This document shows positions 1 to 5,355 of a stretch of DNA of 6,528 nucleotides, piece by piece (the first letter of the stretch is position 1; the number at the start of each line of letters is the position of its first letter). This stretch comes from an uncultured Devosia sp. GTDB taxonomy: Bacteria; Pseudomonadota; Alphaproteobacteria; Rhizobiales; Devosiaceae. The stretch is from NCBI GenBank assembly GCA_913775215.1, contig CAJYKO010000096.1, positions 1 through 6,528 of the forward strand, read 5' to 3'. The notes below the pieces were generated by a model. It was given only the letters and a program-made list of their open reading frames with translations. It searched no databases and was not told where the DNA came from. Position numbers and translations under genes: made by a program.

Positions 1-231
1 AACGAGACGCTCAACATCGACACCGAAACCGCGCGCCTGACCATGGCGAACGAGATGAACATCAAGACGCCCTATGTGGTGGAGCATGGCTTTGGCGGCG
101 TCGATGAAGCGCGGCTCGCGGCGTCGATCGATACGCTCAAGATCTCCATGGGCCTCAAGGGCAATGTGACAGCGGCCGACGTGTTCGACGCACAATATCT
201 GCCGCCGGCGGCAGAGCGCATGCTGCCTTAA
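1..231 (+). CDS. ABC transporter substrate-binding protein, NMT1/ThiY/SsuA-like, C-terminal 76 residues (partial)
   Basis: The reading frame is open from base 1 to a TAA at 229-231, so the 5' part of the gene lies outside the window. The visible tail carries the pattern usual at the C-terminus of NMT1/THI5-like (NitT/TauT-type) periplasmic binding proteins: a YVVEHGFGGVD segment, then ARLAASIDTL, and a closing DAQYLPPAAERML. Such proteins capture a small substrate in the periplasm (sulfonates, nitrate, thiamine pyrimidine precursors, riboflavin or similar) and deliver it to the permease. The ATPase and permease genes of the matching importer follow on the same strand, which supports the call. 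The ligand-binding residues are missing, so the substrate cannot be read. An internal ATG at 43 is in frame but is not a likely start, because the homologous-looking sequence continues upstream of it. Confidence 0.82.
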   Translation, partial: NETLNIDTETARLTMANEMNIKTPYVVEHGFGGVDEARLAASIDTLKISMGLKGNVTAADVFDAQYLPPAAERMLP

Positions 232-240
232 CGCTGACTT

Positions 241-262
241 CCCAGGCGAAAGGGCGCCTGGG
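241..262 (+). other. Hairpin just after the binding-protein stop codon
   Basis: CCCAGGCG (241-248) is perfectly complementary to CGCCTGGG (255-262), with a six-base AAAGGG loop. It begins nine bases after the stop codon and no T-run follows, so it is not a canonical terminator. Hairpins in this place often protect the 3' end of binding-protein messages from exonucleases, and that role is inferred here. A second hairpin starts only three bases downstream. Confidence 0.6.
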
Positions 263-265
263 TCA

Positions 266-323
266 TCTGTCCGGACCGTTCTTTCGAGGGAACGGGGATG
301 GTCCGGACAGACCTCTTTTTCTT
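266..323 (+). terminator. Probable intrinsic terminator or attenuator inside the ABC operon
   Basis: TCTGTCCGGACC (266-277) and GGTCCGGACAGA (300-311) form a perfect 12-bp inverted repeat. The 22-base loop itself contains GTTC (278-281) paired with GAAC (290-293). A T-rich tract, TCTTTTTCTT (314-323), follows two bases after the stem, which is the layout of a rho-independent terminator on the plus strand. It would end many transcripts after the binding-protein gene and let some read through to the ATPase and permease genes. Each arm also contains the palindrome TCCGGA, so a pair of operator sites is an alternative reading. Confidence 0.6.
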
Positions 324-325
324 CC

Positions 326-329
326 GGAG
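326..329 (+). promoter_or_regulatory. Ribosome-binding site choosing the ATPase start at 337
   Basis: GGAG lies seven bases before the ATG at 337. An in-frame ATG at 298 also has a GAGGG seven bases upstream (286-290). However, that ATG sits in the terminator loop, and its extra 13 codons would be made of the right stem arm and the T-tract. The 337 start is therefore preferred. Confidence 0.55.
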
Positions 330-336
330 CACCGGC

Positions 337-1128
337 ATGGCGTCACCGCTTGTCTCAATCGAAAACGTCGACATGCGCTATGGCGGGCCAGATGGCACGC
401 TGGCGGTCAGCGGGCTCAATCTCAGGATCAATCGCGGCGAATTCGTCGCCGTGGTGGGGCCTTCGGGATGCGGTAAGTCCACGCTGATGAAGCTAACGAC
501 CGGACTGCATATTCCGCAGACTGGGGCGGTGATCGTCGCCAATAGCCAAGTGACGAAGCCCGTTTCCATCGTCGGAATGGCCTTTCAGAACCCGACCATG
601 TTGCCTTGGCGCACGACGCTCGAGAACATTTTGCTGCCGCTCGAGATCGTTGAAAAGCACTGGCATCGGTTGCGCAGCCACAAGGCGGAATATGTCGCGA
701 AGGCCGAAAAGTTACTAGAAACGGTCGGATTAAAGGGATTTGGCGACAAATTCCCCTGGCAACTCTCAGGCGGAATGCAGCAGCGGGCTAATCTTTGCCG
801 GGCGCTGATCCACGAACCGGAACTGCTCATGCTCGACGAGCCGTTCGGGGCGCTCGATGCGTTTACGCGCGAGGAACTCTGGTGCGTCATCCGCGATTTG
901 CACGCGAGCCAGGATGTGACCATCGTGCTTGTGACACATGACCTGCGCGAGAGCGTGTTTCTGGCCGATAAGGTCGTCGTCATGTCGGCGCGGCCGGGGA
1001 GGGTGATCGCCGAACATGAGGTGCCGTTTGCAAGGCCGCGGCAGCTCGAATTGCTTTATGAGCCGGCGTTCAACGAGATGGTGCAACGGCTGCACGGGGA
1101 AATTGCAACGGCGAGGGCTGCGGCATGA
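337..1128 (+). CDS. ABC transporter ATP-binding protein, NitT/TauT (SsuB/TauB-like) family
   Basis: This is a 263-residue nucleotide-binding subunit that powers import from the cytoplasmic face of the membrane. All the ABC ATPase motifs are present in order (numbering from the ATG at 337): Walker A GPSGCGKST at 41-49, Q-loop Gln84 in AFQNPTMLPW, signature LSGGM at 143-147, Walker B LLMLDE at 163-168 followed by PFGALDAFTR, and the switch His201 in VTHD. The MLPWRT stretch after the Q-loop and the closing ARPGRVIAEHEV segment are typical of the nitrate/sulfonate/taurine group. The gene ends inside the permease start (ATGA overlap at 1125-1128), which indicates translational coupling. An alternative ATG at 298 would add MVRTDLFFFRSTG, which looks like translated terminator. 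The substrate is not determinable from the ATPase. Confidence 0.93.
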   Translation: MASPLVSIENVDMRYGGPDGTLAVSGLNLRINRGEFVAVVGPSGCGKSTLMKLTTGLHIPQTGAVIVANSQVTKPVSIVGMAFQNPTMLPWRTTLENILLPLEIVEKHWHRLRSHKAEYVAKAEKLLETVGLKGFGDKFPWQLSGGMQQRANLCRALIHEPELLMLDEPFGALDAFTREELWCVIRDLHASQDVTIVLVTHDLRESVFLADKVVVMSARPGRVIAEHEVPFARPRQLELLYEPAFNEMVQRLHGEIATARAAA

Positions 1129-1940
1129 CGACGATCGAAACGCCCGCACCGGTCGCTGCGGCGCCGCGGCCTGCGTTCAAGCTCAATTGGGTGCGGCTGG
1201 CGCCAGTGCTTTACACGGTCGGGCTCTTTGTCATTTGGGAGATCGGCGTCCGGATTTCCGGGCTGCCGCACACGATCCTGCCGACGCCGACGCGGGTGTT
1301 CGAAGCGATCCTGCAATACTGGTCGCCGATCTGGAAGAATTCGGTTCAGACGCTTTATACGACGGTTCTTGGCTTCATCATCGCGGTGGTTGCCGGGCTC
1401 GGGATTGGCCTTTTTATCGGCTGGTCGAAGACCATTTATGCCGGCCTTTATCCGATCATGGTCGGGTTCAATGCCATTCCAAAAGTGGCCTTGGTGCCGA
1501 TCCTCGTGATCTGGTTCGGAATCGGGACGGTGCCGGCGGTGCTGACGGCGTTTTTGATTTCGTTCTTTCCCATCGTCGTCAATGTCGCAACGGGCCTGGC
1601 GACGATAGAACCGGAGACTGAGGACGTGCTGCGCGCGCTGGGCGCTAAGAAAATGGATATCATGCTCAAGGTCGGCATTCCGCGCTCTATGCCCTATTTC
1701 TTCGGGTCGCTGAAGGTGGCGATTACGCTCGCCTTCGTCGGTTCGGTGGTCAGCGAAACGGTGGCGTCCAATTCCGGCCTCGGCAATATGATGGCCTCGG
1801 CGCAGTCCAACTTCAACGTGCCGCTGGTGTTTGCGGGCCTGCTGATGCTGGCCATTGAAGGTATCGCCATGTATGCGCTGATGGCCTGGGTTGAAAAGCG
1901 GATGACCGGCTGGGCGCATCGCTCGACGATGGCTAACTGA
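1125..1940 (+). CDS. ABC transporter permease, NitT/TauT (SsuC/TauC-like) family
   Basis: A 271-residue inner-membrane subunit forming the translocation channel. After a Pro/Ala-rich cytoplasmic N-terminus (1-20), hydrophobic segments are visible near residues 25-44, 78-100, 104-116, 120-157 (probably two), 192-213 and 233-255, matching the usual six-helix BPD_transp_1 fold. The LPTPTRVFEAI stretch (52-62) before the second helix is characteristic of SsuC/TauC-type permeases. The EAA coupling loop that docks on the ATPase is at about 162-190, with Gly173-Ala174 and IPRSMP at 185-190. GAGGG at 1113-1117 lies seven bases before the ATG, and the four-base overlap with the ATPase gene points to coupled translation. 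Length is normal for the family and no defect is seen. Substrate unknown. Confidence 0.93.
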   Translation: MTTIETPAPVAAAPRPAFKLNWVRLAPVLYTVGLFVIWEIGVRISGLPHTILPTPTRVFEAILQYWSPIWKNSVQTLYTTVLGFIIAVVAGLGIGLFIGWSKTIYAGLYPIMVGFNAIPKVALVPILVIWFGIGTVPAVLTAFLISFFPIVVNVATGLATIEPETEDVLRALGAKKMDIMLKVGIPRSMPYFFGSLKVAITLAFVGSVVSETVASNSGLGNMMASAQSNFNVPLVFAGLLMLAIEGIAMYALMAWVEKRMTGWAHRSTMAN

Positions 1941-1956
1941 CCTTTCGTTTGAAGGT

Positions 1957-1993
1957 CTTCCGAACCGCAAAACCGCAAGCAGTTTTGCGGAAG
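1957..1993 (+). terminator. Hairpin after the permease gene, possible operon end
   Basis: CCGCAAAAC (1965-1973) pairs perfectly with GTTTTGCGG (1982-1990) across an eight-base loop. CTT (1957-1959) can extend the stem against AAG (1991-1993) if five bases bulge out. It lies about 25 bases after the permease stop, where an operon end is expected. No T-run follows, so it may act as an mRNA 3'-end stabiliser or a weak terminator. The rest of the 118-base spacer shows no convincing promoter. Confidence 0.4.
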
Positions 1994-2044
1994 GCGTCTC
2001 GTCACAAAAGTGCAATCTGGTTGTGGCCAATGGGTGCCGCAACT

Positions 2045-2048
2045 GGAG
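2045..2048 (+). promoter_or_regulatory. Ribosome-binding site favouring the GTG start of ppk2 at 2059
   Basis: GGAG precedes the GTG at 2059 by ten bases, a slightly long but workable gap. The alternative GTG at 2023 (same frame, 12 codons longer) has no recognisable Shine-Dalgarno sequence. The first in-frame ATG, at 2185, would remove a long acidic N-terminal segment. Confidence 0.4.
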
Positions 2049-2058
2049 CTTGCGACAA

Positions 2059-2994
2059 GTGAACGACACCGAACATCTGACCCGTATTGACCGCCTCGGC
2101 GCCGAGCTCGATCGCATCCGCGACGAAATCGCGGACAGTTTCGATGAAGACTTGGAGCTGCAATTCGAGGATGATCAGCTCGAAGCCATGGCCGAGGAAA
2201 GCGAACGGGCTGGGCGCAAGTCGATCGACCGCAAGCTCTATTTCCGCGAGCTCTTCCGCCTGCAGCATGAACTGGTGCGGCTGCAGGATTGGATTGCTCA
2301 TAATAAACTGAAGGTTGCGGTGATTTTTGAAGGTCGTGATTCCGCCGGCAAGGGTGGGGCGATCAAGCGGATCACGCAAAGACTCAATCCGCGTGTCTGC
2401 CGCGTCGTGGCGCTGCCGGCACCTTCAGACCGCGAGAAGACGCAGTGGTATTTTCAGCGCTATGTGCCGCACCTGCCGGCCGCTGGCGAAATGGTGCTGT
2501 TCGATCGCTCCTGGTACAATCGTGCGGGCGTCGAGCGGGTCATGGGGTTTTGCACGCCGGACGAGCTCGAGGAGTTTTTCCGCTCCGTCCCCGAATTTGA
2601 AAAGATGCTGATCCGCTCGGGGATCATCCTCATCAAATTCTGGTTCTCGATCACCAATGAAGAGCAGGAATTCCGCTTCCGCATGCGCATCGAGGACCCG
2701 TTGAAGCAGTGGAAGCTCTCGCCCATGGACATGGAGTCCCGCCGGCATTGGGAGGATTACACCAAGGCCAAGGAAGACATGCTGGCGCGGACGCACACTT
2801 CGGACTCGCCCTGGTGGGTGGTCGAAGCGGACGACAAGAAGCGGGCGCGGCTCAATTGTATCGCCCATCTCCTCGCCTCGATTCCCTATGACGAAGTGCC
2901 CAAGCCCGACATCGTCTTGCCCGAGCGCATCCGGCATCCGGACTATCATCGTGGTCCAGTGCCGCAGGAGATGTATGTGAAGTCGATCTATTGA
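2059..2994 (+). CDS. ppk2: Polyphosphate kinase 2 (class I-like PPK2)
   Basis: PPK2 enzymes transfer phosphate between inorganic polyphosphate and nucleotides; class I members mainly make ATP or GTP from the diphosphates. The 311-residue product has the PPK2 P-loop kinase core. Walker A is EGRDSAGKGG near residues 91-100, followed by AIKRITQRLNPR. Walker B is VLFDRSWYNRAGVERVMGF from about 146. The Arg/Lys-rich lid is FRFRMRIEDPLKQWKLSPMD at about 205-224, and PWWVVEADDKKRARLN follows at about 251-266. A single PPK2 domain of about 300 residues fits class I rather than the tandem-domain class II proteins. The N-terminus before the core (about 70 residues) is charged and acidic (SFDEDLELQFEDD). 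No membrane or signal segment is seen, so it is cytoplasmic. Both plausible starts are GTG (2059 or 2023). An oxidoreductase gene follows on the same strand after 66 bases. Confidence 0.93.
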   Translation: MNDTEHLTRIDRLGAELDRIRDEIADSFDEDLELQFEDDQLEAMAEESERAGRKSIDRKLYFRELFRLQHELVRLQDWIAHNKLKVAVIFEGRDSAGKGGAIKRITQRLNPRVCRVVALPAPSDREKTQWYFQRYVPHLPAAGEMVLFDRSWYNRAGVERVMGFCTPDELEEFFRSVPEFEKMLIRSGIILIKFWFSITNEEQEFRFRMRIEDPLKQWKLSPMDMESRRHWEDYTKAKEDMLARTHTSDSPWWVVEADDKKRARLNCIAHLLASIPYDEVPKPDIVLPERIRHPDYHRGPVPQEMYVKSIY

Positions 2995-3000
2995 GATCGA

Positions 3001-3050
3001 CGGCTTGCCTGCGCCGACTGAACAGTCGAAAATGCTGGCGCAGCAAGTCG
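3001..3050 (+). promoter_or_regulatory. Long imperfect hairpin between ppk2 and the oxidoreductase gene
   Basis: Bases 3001-3007 and 3009-3015 pair with 3037-3050, giving about 14 pairs (one G-T wobble) with a single bulged C at 3008. The core is CTGCGCC (3009-3015) against GGCGCAG (3037-3043). The loop contains a second small inverted repeat, GACTGAACAGTC (3016-3027). The stem begins seven bases after the ppk2 stop and its last base, G3050, is the first base of the downstream GGAG ribosome-binding site. A short T-run comes only eight bases later (3058-3062), so a classical terminator is less likely than 3'-end protection or control of translation of the next gene. Function is inferred. Confidence 0.5.
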
Positions 3051-3053
3051 GAG
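3050..3053 (+). promoter_or_regulatory. Ribosome-binding site setting the TTG start at 3061
   Basis: GGAG lies seven bases before TTG at 3061, an ideal gap. The frame has no ATG until codon 47, which is downstream of the first conserved cysteines, and a TGA at 3019-3021 closes it upstream. The TTG start is therefore well supported. The ATG at 3032 is out of frame. Confidence 0.65.
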
Positions 3054-3060
3054 ACCGGTT

Positions 3061-5232
3061 TTGGCCGAAACCAGCGATATCGTGGGCGGTGGGCCCAAAA
3101 AGGTTCTTTATACACTTTCCACCATCGGCAAGATCGGGGTGGGGAAAGCTGCAAAAGCGCTGACGGCCAAGAATACTTGCAAGGCCTGTGCCTATGGCAT
3201 GGGCGGCCAGCATGGCGGCATGACCAACGAACTCGATGAGTTCCCCTCGGTCTGTAACAAGTCTGTGCAGGCGCAGTCGACCGATATCCAGCCGCCGATC
3301 CCCGCGCCGATTTTTAAGCACACGATTGCCGAACTGGCCGAACTGTCCGGGCGCGAAATGGAGCGGCTAGGCCGTTTGGGGACACCATTGTTCCGGCGGG
3401 CAGGCTCTGACCGGTTCGAACCTCTCGATTGGGACGCAGCGCTTGAGCATGCATCACATCGGCTTGCCGAGACCGATCCACAGCGGACGTTCTTTTATTC
3501 GTCCGGGCGCTCGTCCAACGAGGCCGGCTTCCTGTTTCAGTTGCTGGCGCGGGCCTATGGGACCAACAACGTCAACAATTGCTCGTACTATTGTCATCAG
3601 GCGACGAGCGAAGGCTTGGCAACAACGATCGGCAAGGGCACGGCGACGGTCGAGCTTGAGGACTTGATCGGCGCAGACCTGATCTTCGTTATCGGGGCCA
3701 ATCCCTCGTCGAACCATCCGCGCTTCATTCACATGCTCAAGAACTGCCGTGAGCGGGGCGGGCAGGTGATCGTCATCAATCCGGCCAAGGAACCGGGGCT
3801 GGTCAAATTTGCAGTGCCGAAATCGCCGCTCTCGATGCTCAAGGGCGGCAGCGAGATTGCGTCTGACTATCTGCAGCCGCGTATTGGGTCCGACATCGCG
3901 CTGTTCAAGGGCCTCGCAAAGGCAGTTCTGGAGCAGGGGACGGAAGACCGGGACTTCATTGCGGCCCACGGGGCGGATTTCGAGGCGTTCCGGACCGATA
4001 TCGACGCGCTGGAATGGAGCCAAATCACCGAGGCCTGCGGCCTGAGCCGGGACGAGATTTCGCGAGTGGCGGCGGCCTATGGGCGCTCGCAGCACGCGGT
4101 TTTCGCCTGGGGCATGGGGATGACGCACCATGTCCATGGCGTCGCCAATGTCGAAGCCATCGCCAACCTGGCGCTGCTGCGCGGCATGATTGGCAAGCGG
4201 TTCGCCGGGCTTTTACCGCTCCGGGGCCATTCCAATGTGCAGGGGATCGGCACGATTGGGGTCAAGCCTGTGCTCGCCAGGGATGTGCTCACCCGTATGG
4301 AAGAGGTTTTTGGGGTCAACTTCCCGGAGGAAAAGGGCCTCGATACCATGGCGTGTCTCAAGCGGGCCGAGGCTGGTGCAGTCGATGCGGCGGTGATTAT
4401 GGGCGGCAATCTCTGGGCCGCGACGCCGGACACCAGTTTTGCCAGCCGCGCCATGGGTGCGATCGGGTTCAAGCTCTTTCTCACGACAACGCTCAACCAG
4501 GGCCATGTGCACGGGTTGGGCGATGGCGAGGTGATGATCCTGCCGGTGACGGCGCGCGACGAGGAATGGGAGCCGACAACGCAGGAATCCATGTTCAACT
4601 TCGTGCGGCTATCGGATGGCGGCATCGAGCGCATCGGCACGGTGCGGCCGGAAAGCTGGATTCTCGGCCAGTTGGGCAAGCGGATGCTGCCCGGTTCGCC
4701 GATCGATTTCGACGCCTTTTCAGGCCATGCCAAGCTGCGCGACGCCATCGCGTCCATTGTGCCTGGCATGGAGGAACTTGCCGATATCGACGTCGCCAAG
4801 CGCGAATTCCATATCCGCAATCGCGTATTGCATGCGCCCGAGTTCGGCACGGTGGATGGCAAGGCGCATTTCGTCGTCACGCCGATCCCCAAACTCGATG
4901 CAGGAAAGCTGATGCTGGCTTCCGTGCGGAGCGAGGGCCAGTTCAATTCGATAATCTACGAGGAAACAGACAGCTATCGCGGCAAAGCAGGGCGCTATGC
5001 CGTGTTTCTCAGTCCGGACGATATGGACGCACGCGGACTGAGCGAGGGGCAAAAGGTGTGGGTGCGGTCAGCGACTGGTGAGATGGAGGGCGTCGCAACG
5101 CGCTTCGATCTGCCGGCCGGTTCGGTGCTTGCCTATTACCCCGAGGCCAATGTGCTGATCGGCACCGAGGTTGATCCCCGCAGCAAAACGCCTGCGTTTA
5201 AGTCGGTGCCGGTGAGTGTGGTGGCGGCTTAG
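3061..5232 (+). CDS. FdhF/YdeP-family molybdopterin-dependent oxidoreductase (formate dehydrogenase-like alpha subunit)
   Basis: A 723-residue protein of the family related to the catalytic subunit of formate dehydrogenase H and to E. coli YdeP; the true substrate of most members is unknown. The N-terminus has Cys40, Cys43 and Cys65 (CKACAYGMGGQHGGM then SVCNKS), a three-cysteine variant of the 4Fe-4S motif. The molybdopterin oxidoreductase fold begins near 105 (LGTPLFRRAG, PLDWDAAL). The active-site region is NNCSYYCHQATSEG (172-185), where Cys178-His179 aligns with the Cys/Sec-His of formate dehydrogenases. IGANPSSNHPR (211-221) and RGHSNVQGIGTIG (388-400) are family hallmarks. The cofactor dinucleotide-binding domain is at about 613-720 (RSEGQFNSIIYEETDSYRG). 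No twin-arginine signal is seen, so it is probably cytoplasmic. No iron-sulfur, cytochrome, fdhD or cofactor gene lies in the window. Start is TTG. Close relatives are often annotated 'formate dehydrogenase', which goes beyond the evidence. Confidence 0.9.
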   Translation: MAETSDIVGGGPKKVLYTLSTIGKIGVGKAAKALTAKNTCKACAYGMGGQHGGMTNELDEFPSVCNKSVQAQSTDIQPPIPAPIFKHTIAELAELSGREMERLGRLGTPLFRRAGSDRFEPLDWDAALEHASHRLAETDPQRTFFYSSGRSSNEAGFLFQLLARAYGTNNVNNCSYYCHQATSEGLATTIGKGTATVELEDLIGADLIFVIGANPSSNHPRFIHMLKNCRERGGQVIVINPAKEPGLVKFAVPKSPLSMLKGGSEIASDYLQPRIGSDIALFKGLAKAVLEQGTEDRDFIAAHGADFEAFRTDIDALEWSQITEACGLSRDEISRVAAAYGRSQHAVFAWGMGMTHHVHGVANVEAIANLALLRGMIGKRFAGLLPLRGHSNVQGIGTIGVKPVLARDVLTRMEEVFGVNFPEEKGLDTMACLKRAEAGAVDAAVIMGGNLWAATPDTSFASRAMGAIGFKLFLTTTLNQGHVHGLGDGEVMILPVTARDEEWEPTTQESMFNFVRLSDGGIERIGTVRPESWILGQLGKRMLPGSPIDFDAFSGHAKLRDAIASIVPGMEELADIDVAKREFHIRNRVLHAPEFGTVDGKAHFVVTPIPKLDAGKLMLASVRSEGQFNSIIYEETDSYRGKAGRYAVFLSPDDMDARGLSEGQKVWVRSATGEMEGVATRFDLPAGSVLAYYPEANVLIGTEVDPRSKTPAFKSVPVSVVAA

Positions 5233-5261
5233 AGCTTTCTAACCATCACAAATCCACCGGG

Positions 5262-5332
5262 TGTCATCCCGGCCCTGAGCCGGGATCCATCTTGAGATAT
5301 CAGGATGGGCACCGACCTTCGCCGGGGTGACA
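5262..5332. repeat. Composite multi-hairpin intergenic repeat between convergent genes
   Basis: The outer arms GTCATCCCGGC (5263-5273) and GCCGGGGTGAC (5321-5331) are complementary apart from one G-T-type mismatch, with a further T-A pair at 5262/5332. Inside, ATCCCGGC (5266-5273) pairs perfectly with GCCGGGAT (5279-5286) around CCTGA. CATCTTGA (5288-5295) pairs with TCAGGATG (5300-5307) around GATA, with one wobble. The left arm can thus fold locally or with the far end. Dispersed elements beginning GTCATCCCGG are common between genes in alphaproteobacteria (from memory). It sits between an oxidoreductase gene and a converging peptidase-like gene, so it could serve as a two-way transcription end, although no T-run follows on either strand. 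Copy number cannot be seen in this window. Confidence 0.65.
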
Positions 5333-5355
5333 TTCTGTGGGTGCGCGATTTCAGG

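Noticed and set aside
298..336. Upstream in-frame extension of the ATPase from the ATG at 298
   Set aside because: It encodes MVRTDLFFFRSTG from the terminator arm and T-tract, and a well-placed GGAG serves the ATG at 337.
1999..2016. Possible PHO-box-like direct repeat (TCGTCAC, AAAA, GTGCAAT) upstream of ppk2
   Set aside because: The A-rich spacer and GTCA core fit a PhoB site, but the second half matches the CTGTCAT consensus at only four of seven positions. That is too weak to call.
1985..2016. Possible sigma-70-type promoter (TTGCGG ... TGCAAT) upstream of ppk2
   Set aside because: The gap between the boxes is 20 bases and the second box is a poor match; neither hexamer is convincing.
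1056..2117. Minus-strand open frame of 353 codons opposite the permease gene
   Set aside because: The product is dominated by Arg, His and Asp with no recognisable domain, and it lies opposite a permease gene with clear family motifs. It is a GC-rich antisense shadow.
3050..3062. Intrinsic terminator after ppk2
   Set aside because: The stem at 3001-3050 is strong, but the T-run is short and starts eight bases after it, overlapping the TTG start, so a canonical terminator is not supported.
2425..3321. Minus-strand open frame of 298 codons spanning ppk2 and the oxidoreductase start
   Set aside because: It crosses two well-supported genes and the spacer between them, with no domain-like sequence.
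4014..5081. Plus-strand open frame of 355 codons inside the oxidoreductase gene in another frame
   Set aside because: Composition is Gly/Arg/Ala/Cys-rich and unstructured, while the overlapping frame carries the conserved oxidoreductase motifs across the same bases.
3061..5232. Selenocysteine or frameshift in the oxidoreductase
   Set aside because: The frame is uninterrupted over 723 codons and the active-site position is an ordinary cysteine codon (residue 178), so no recoding is needed.
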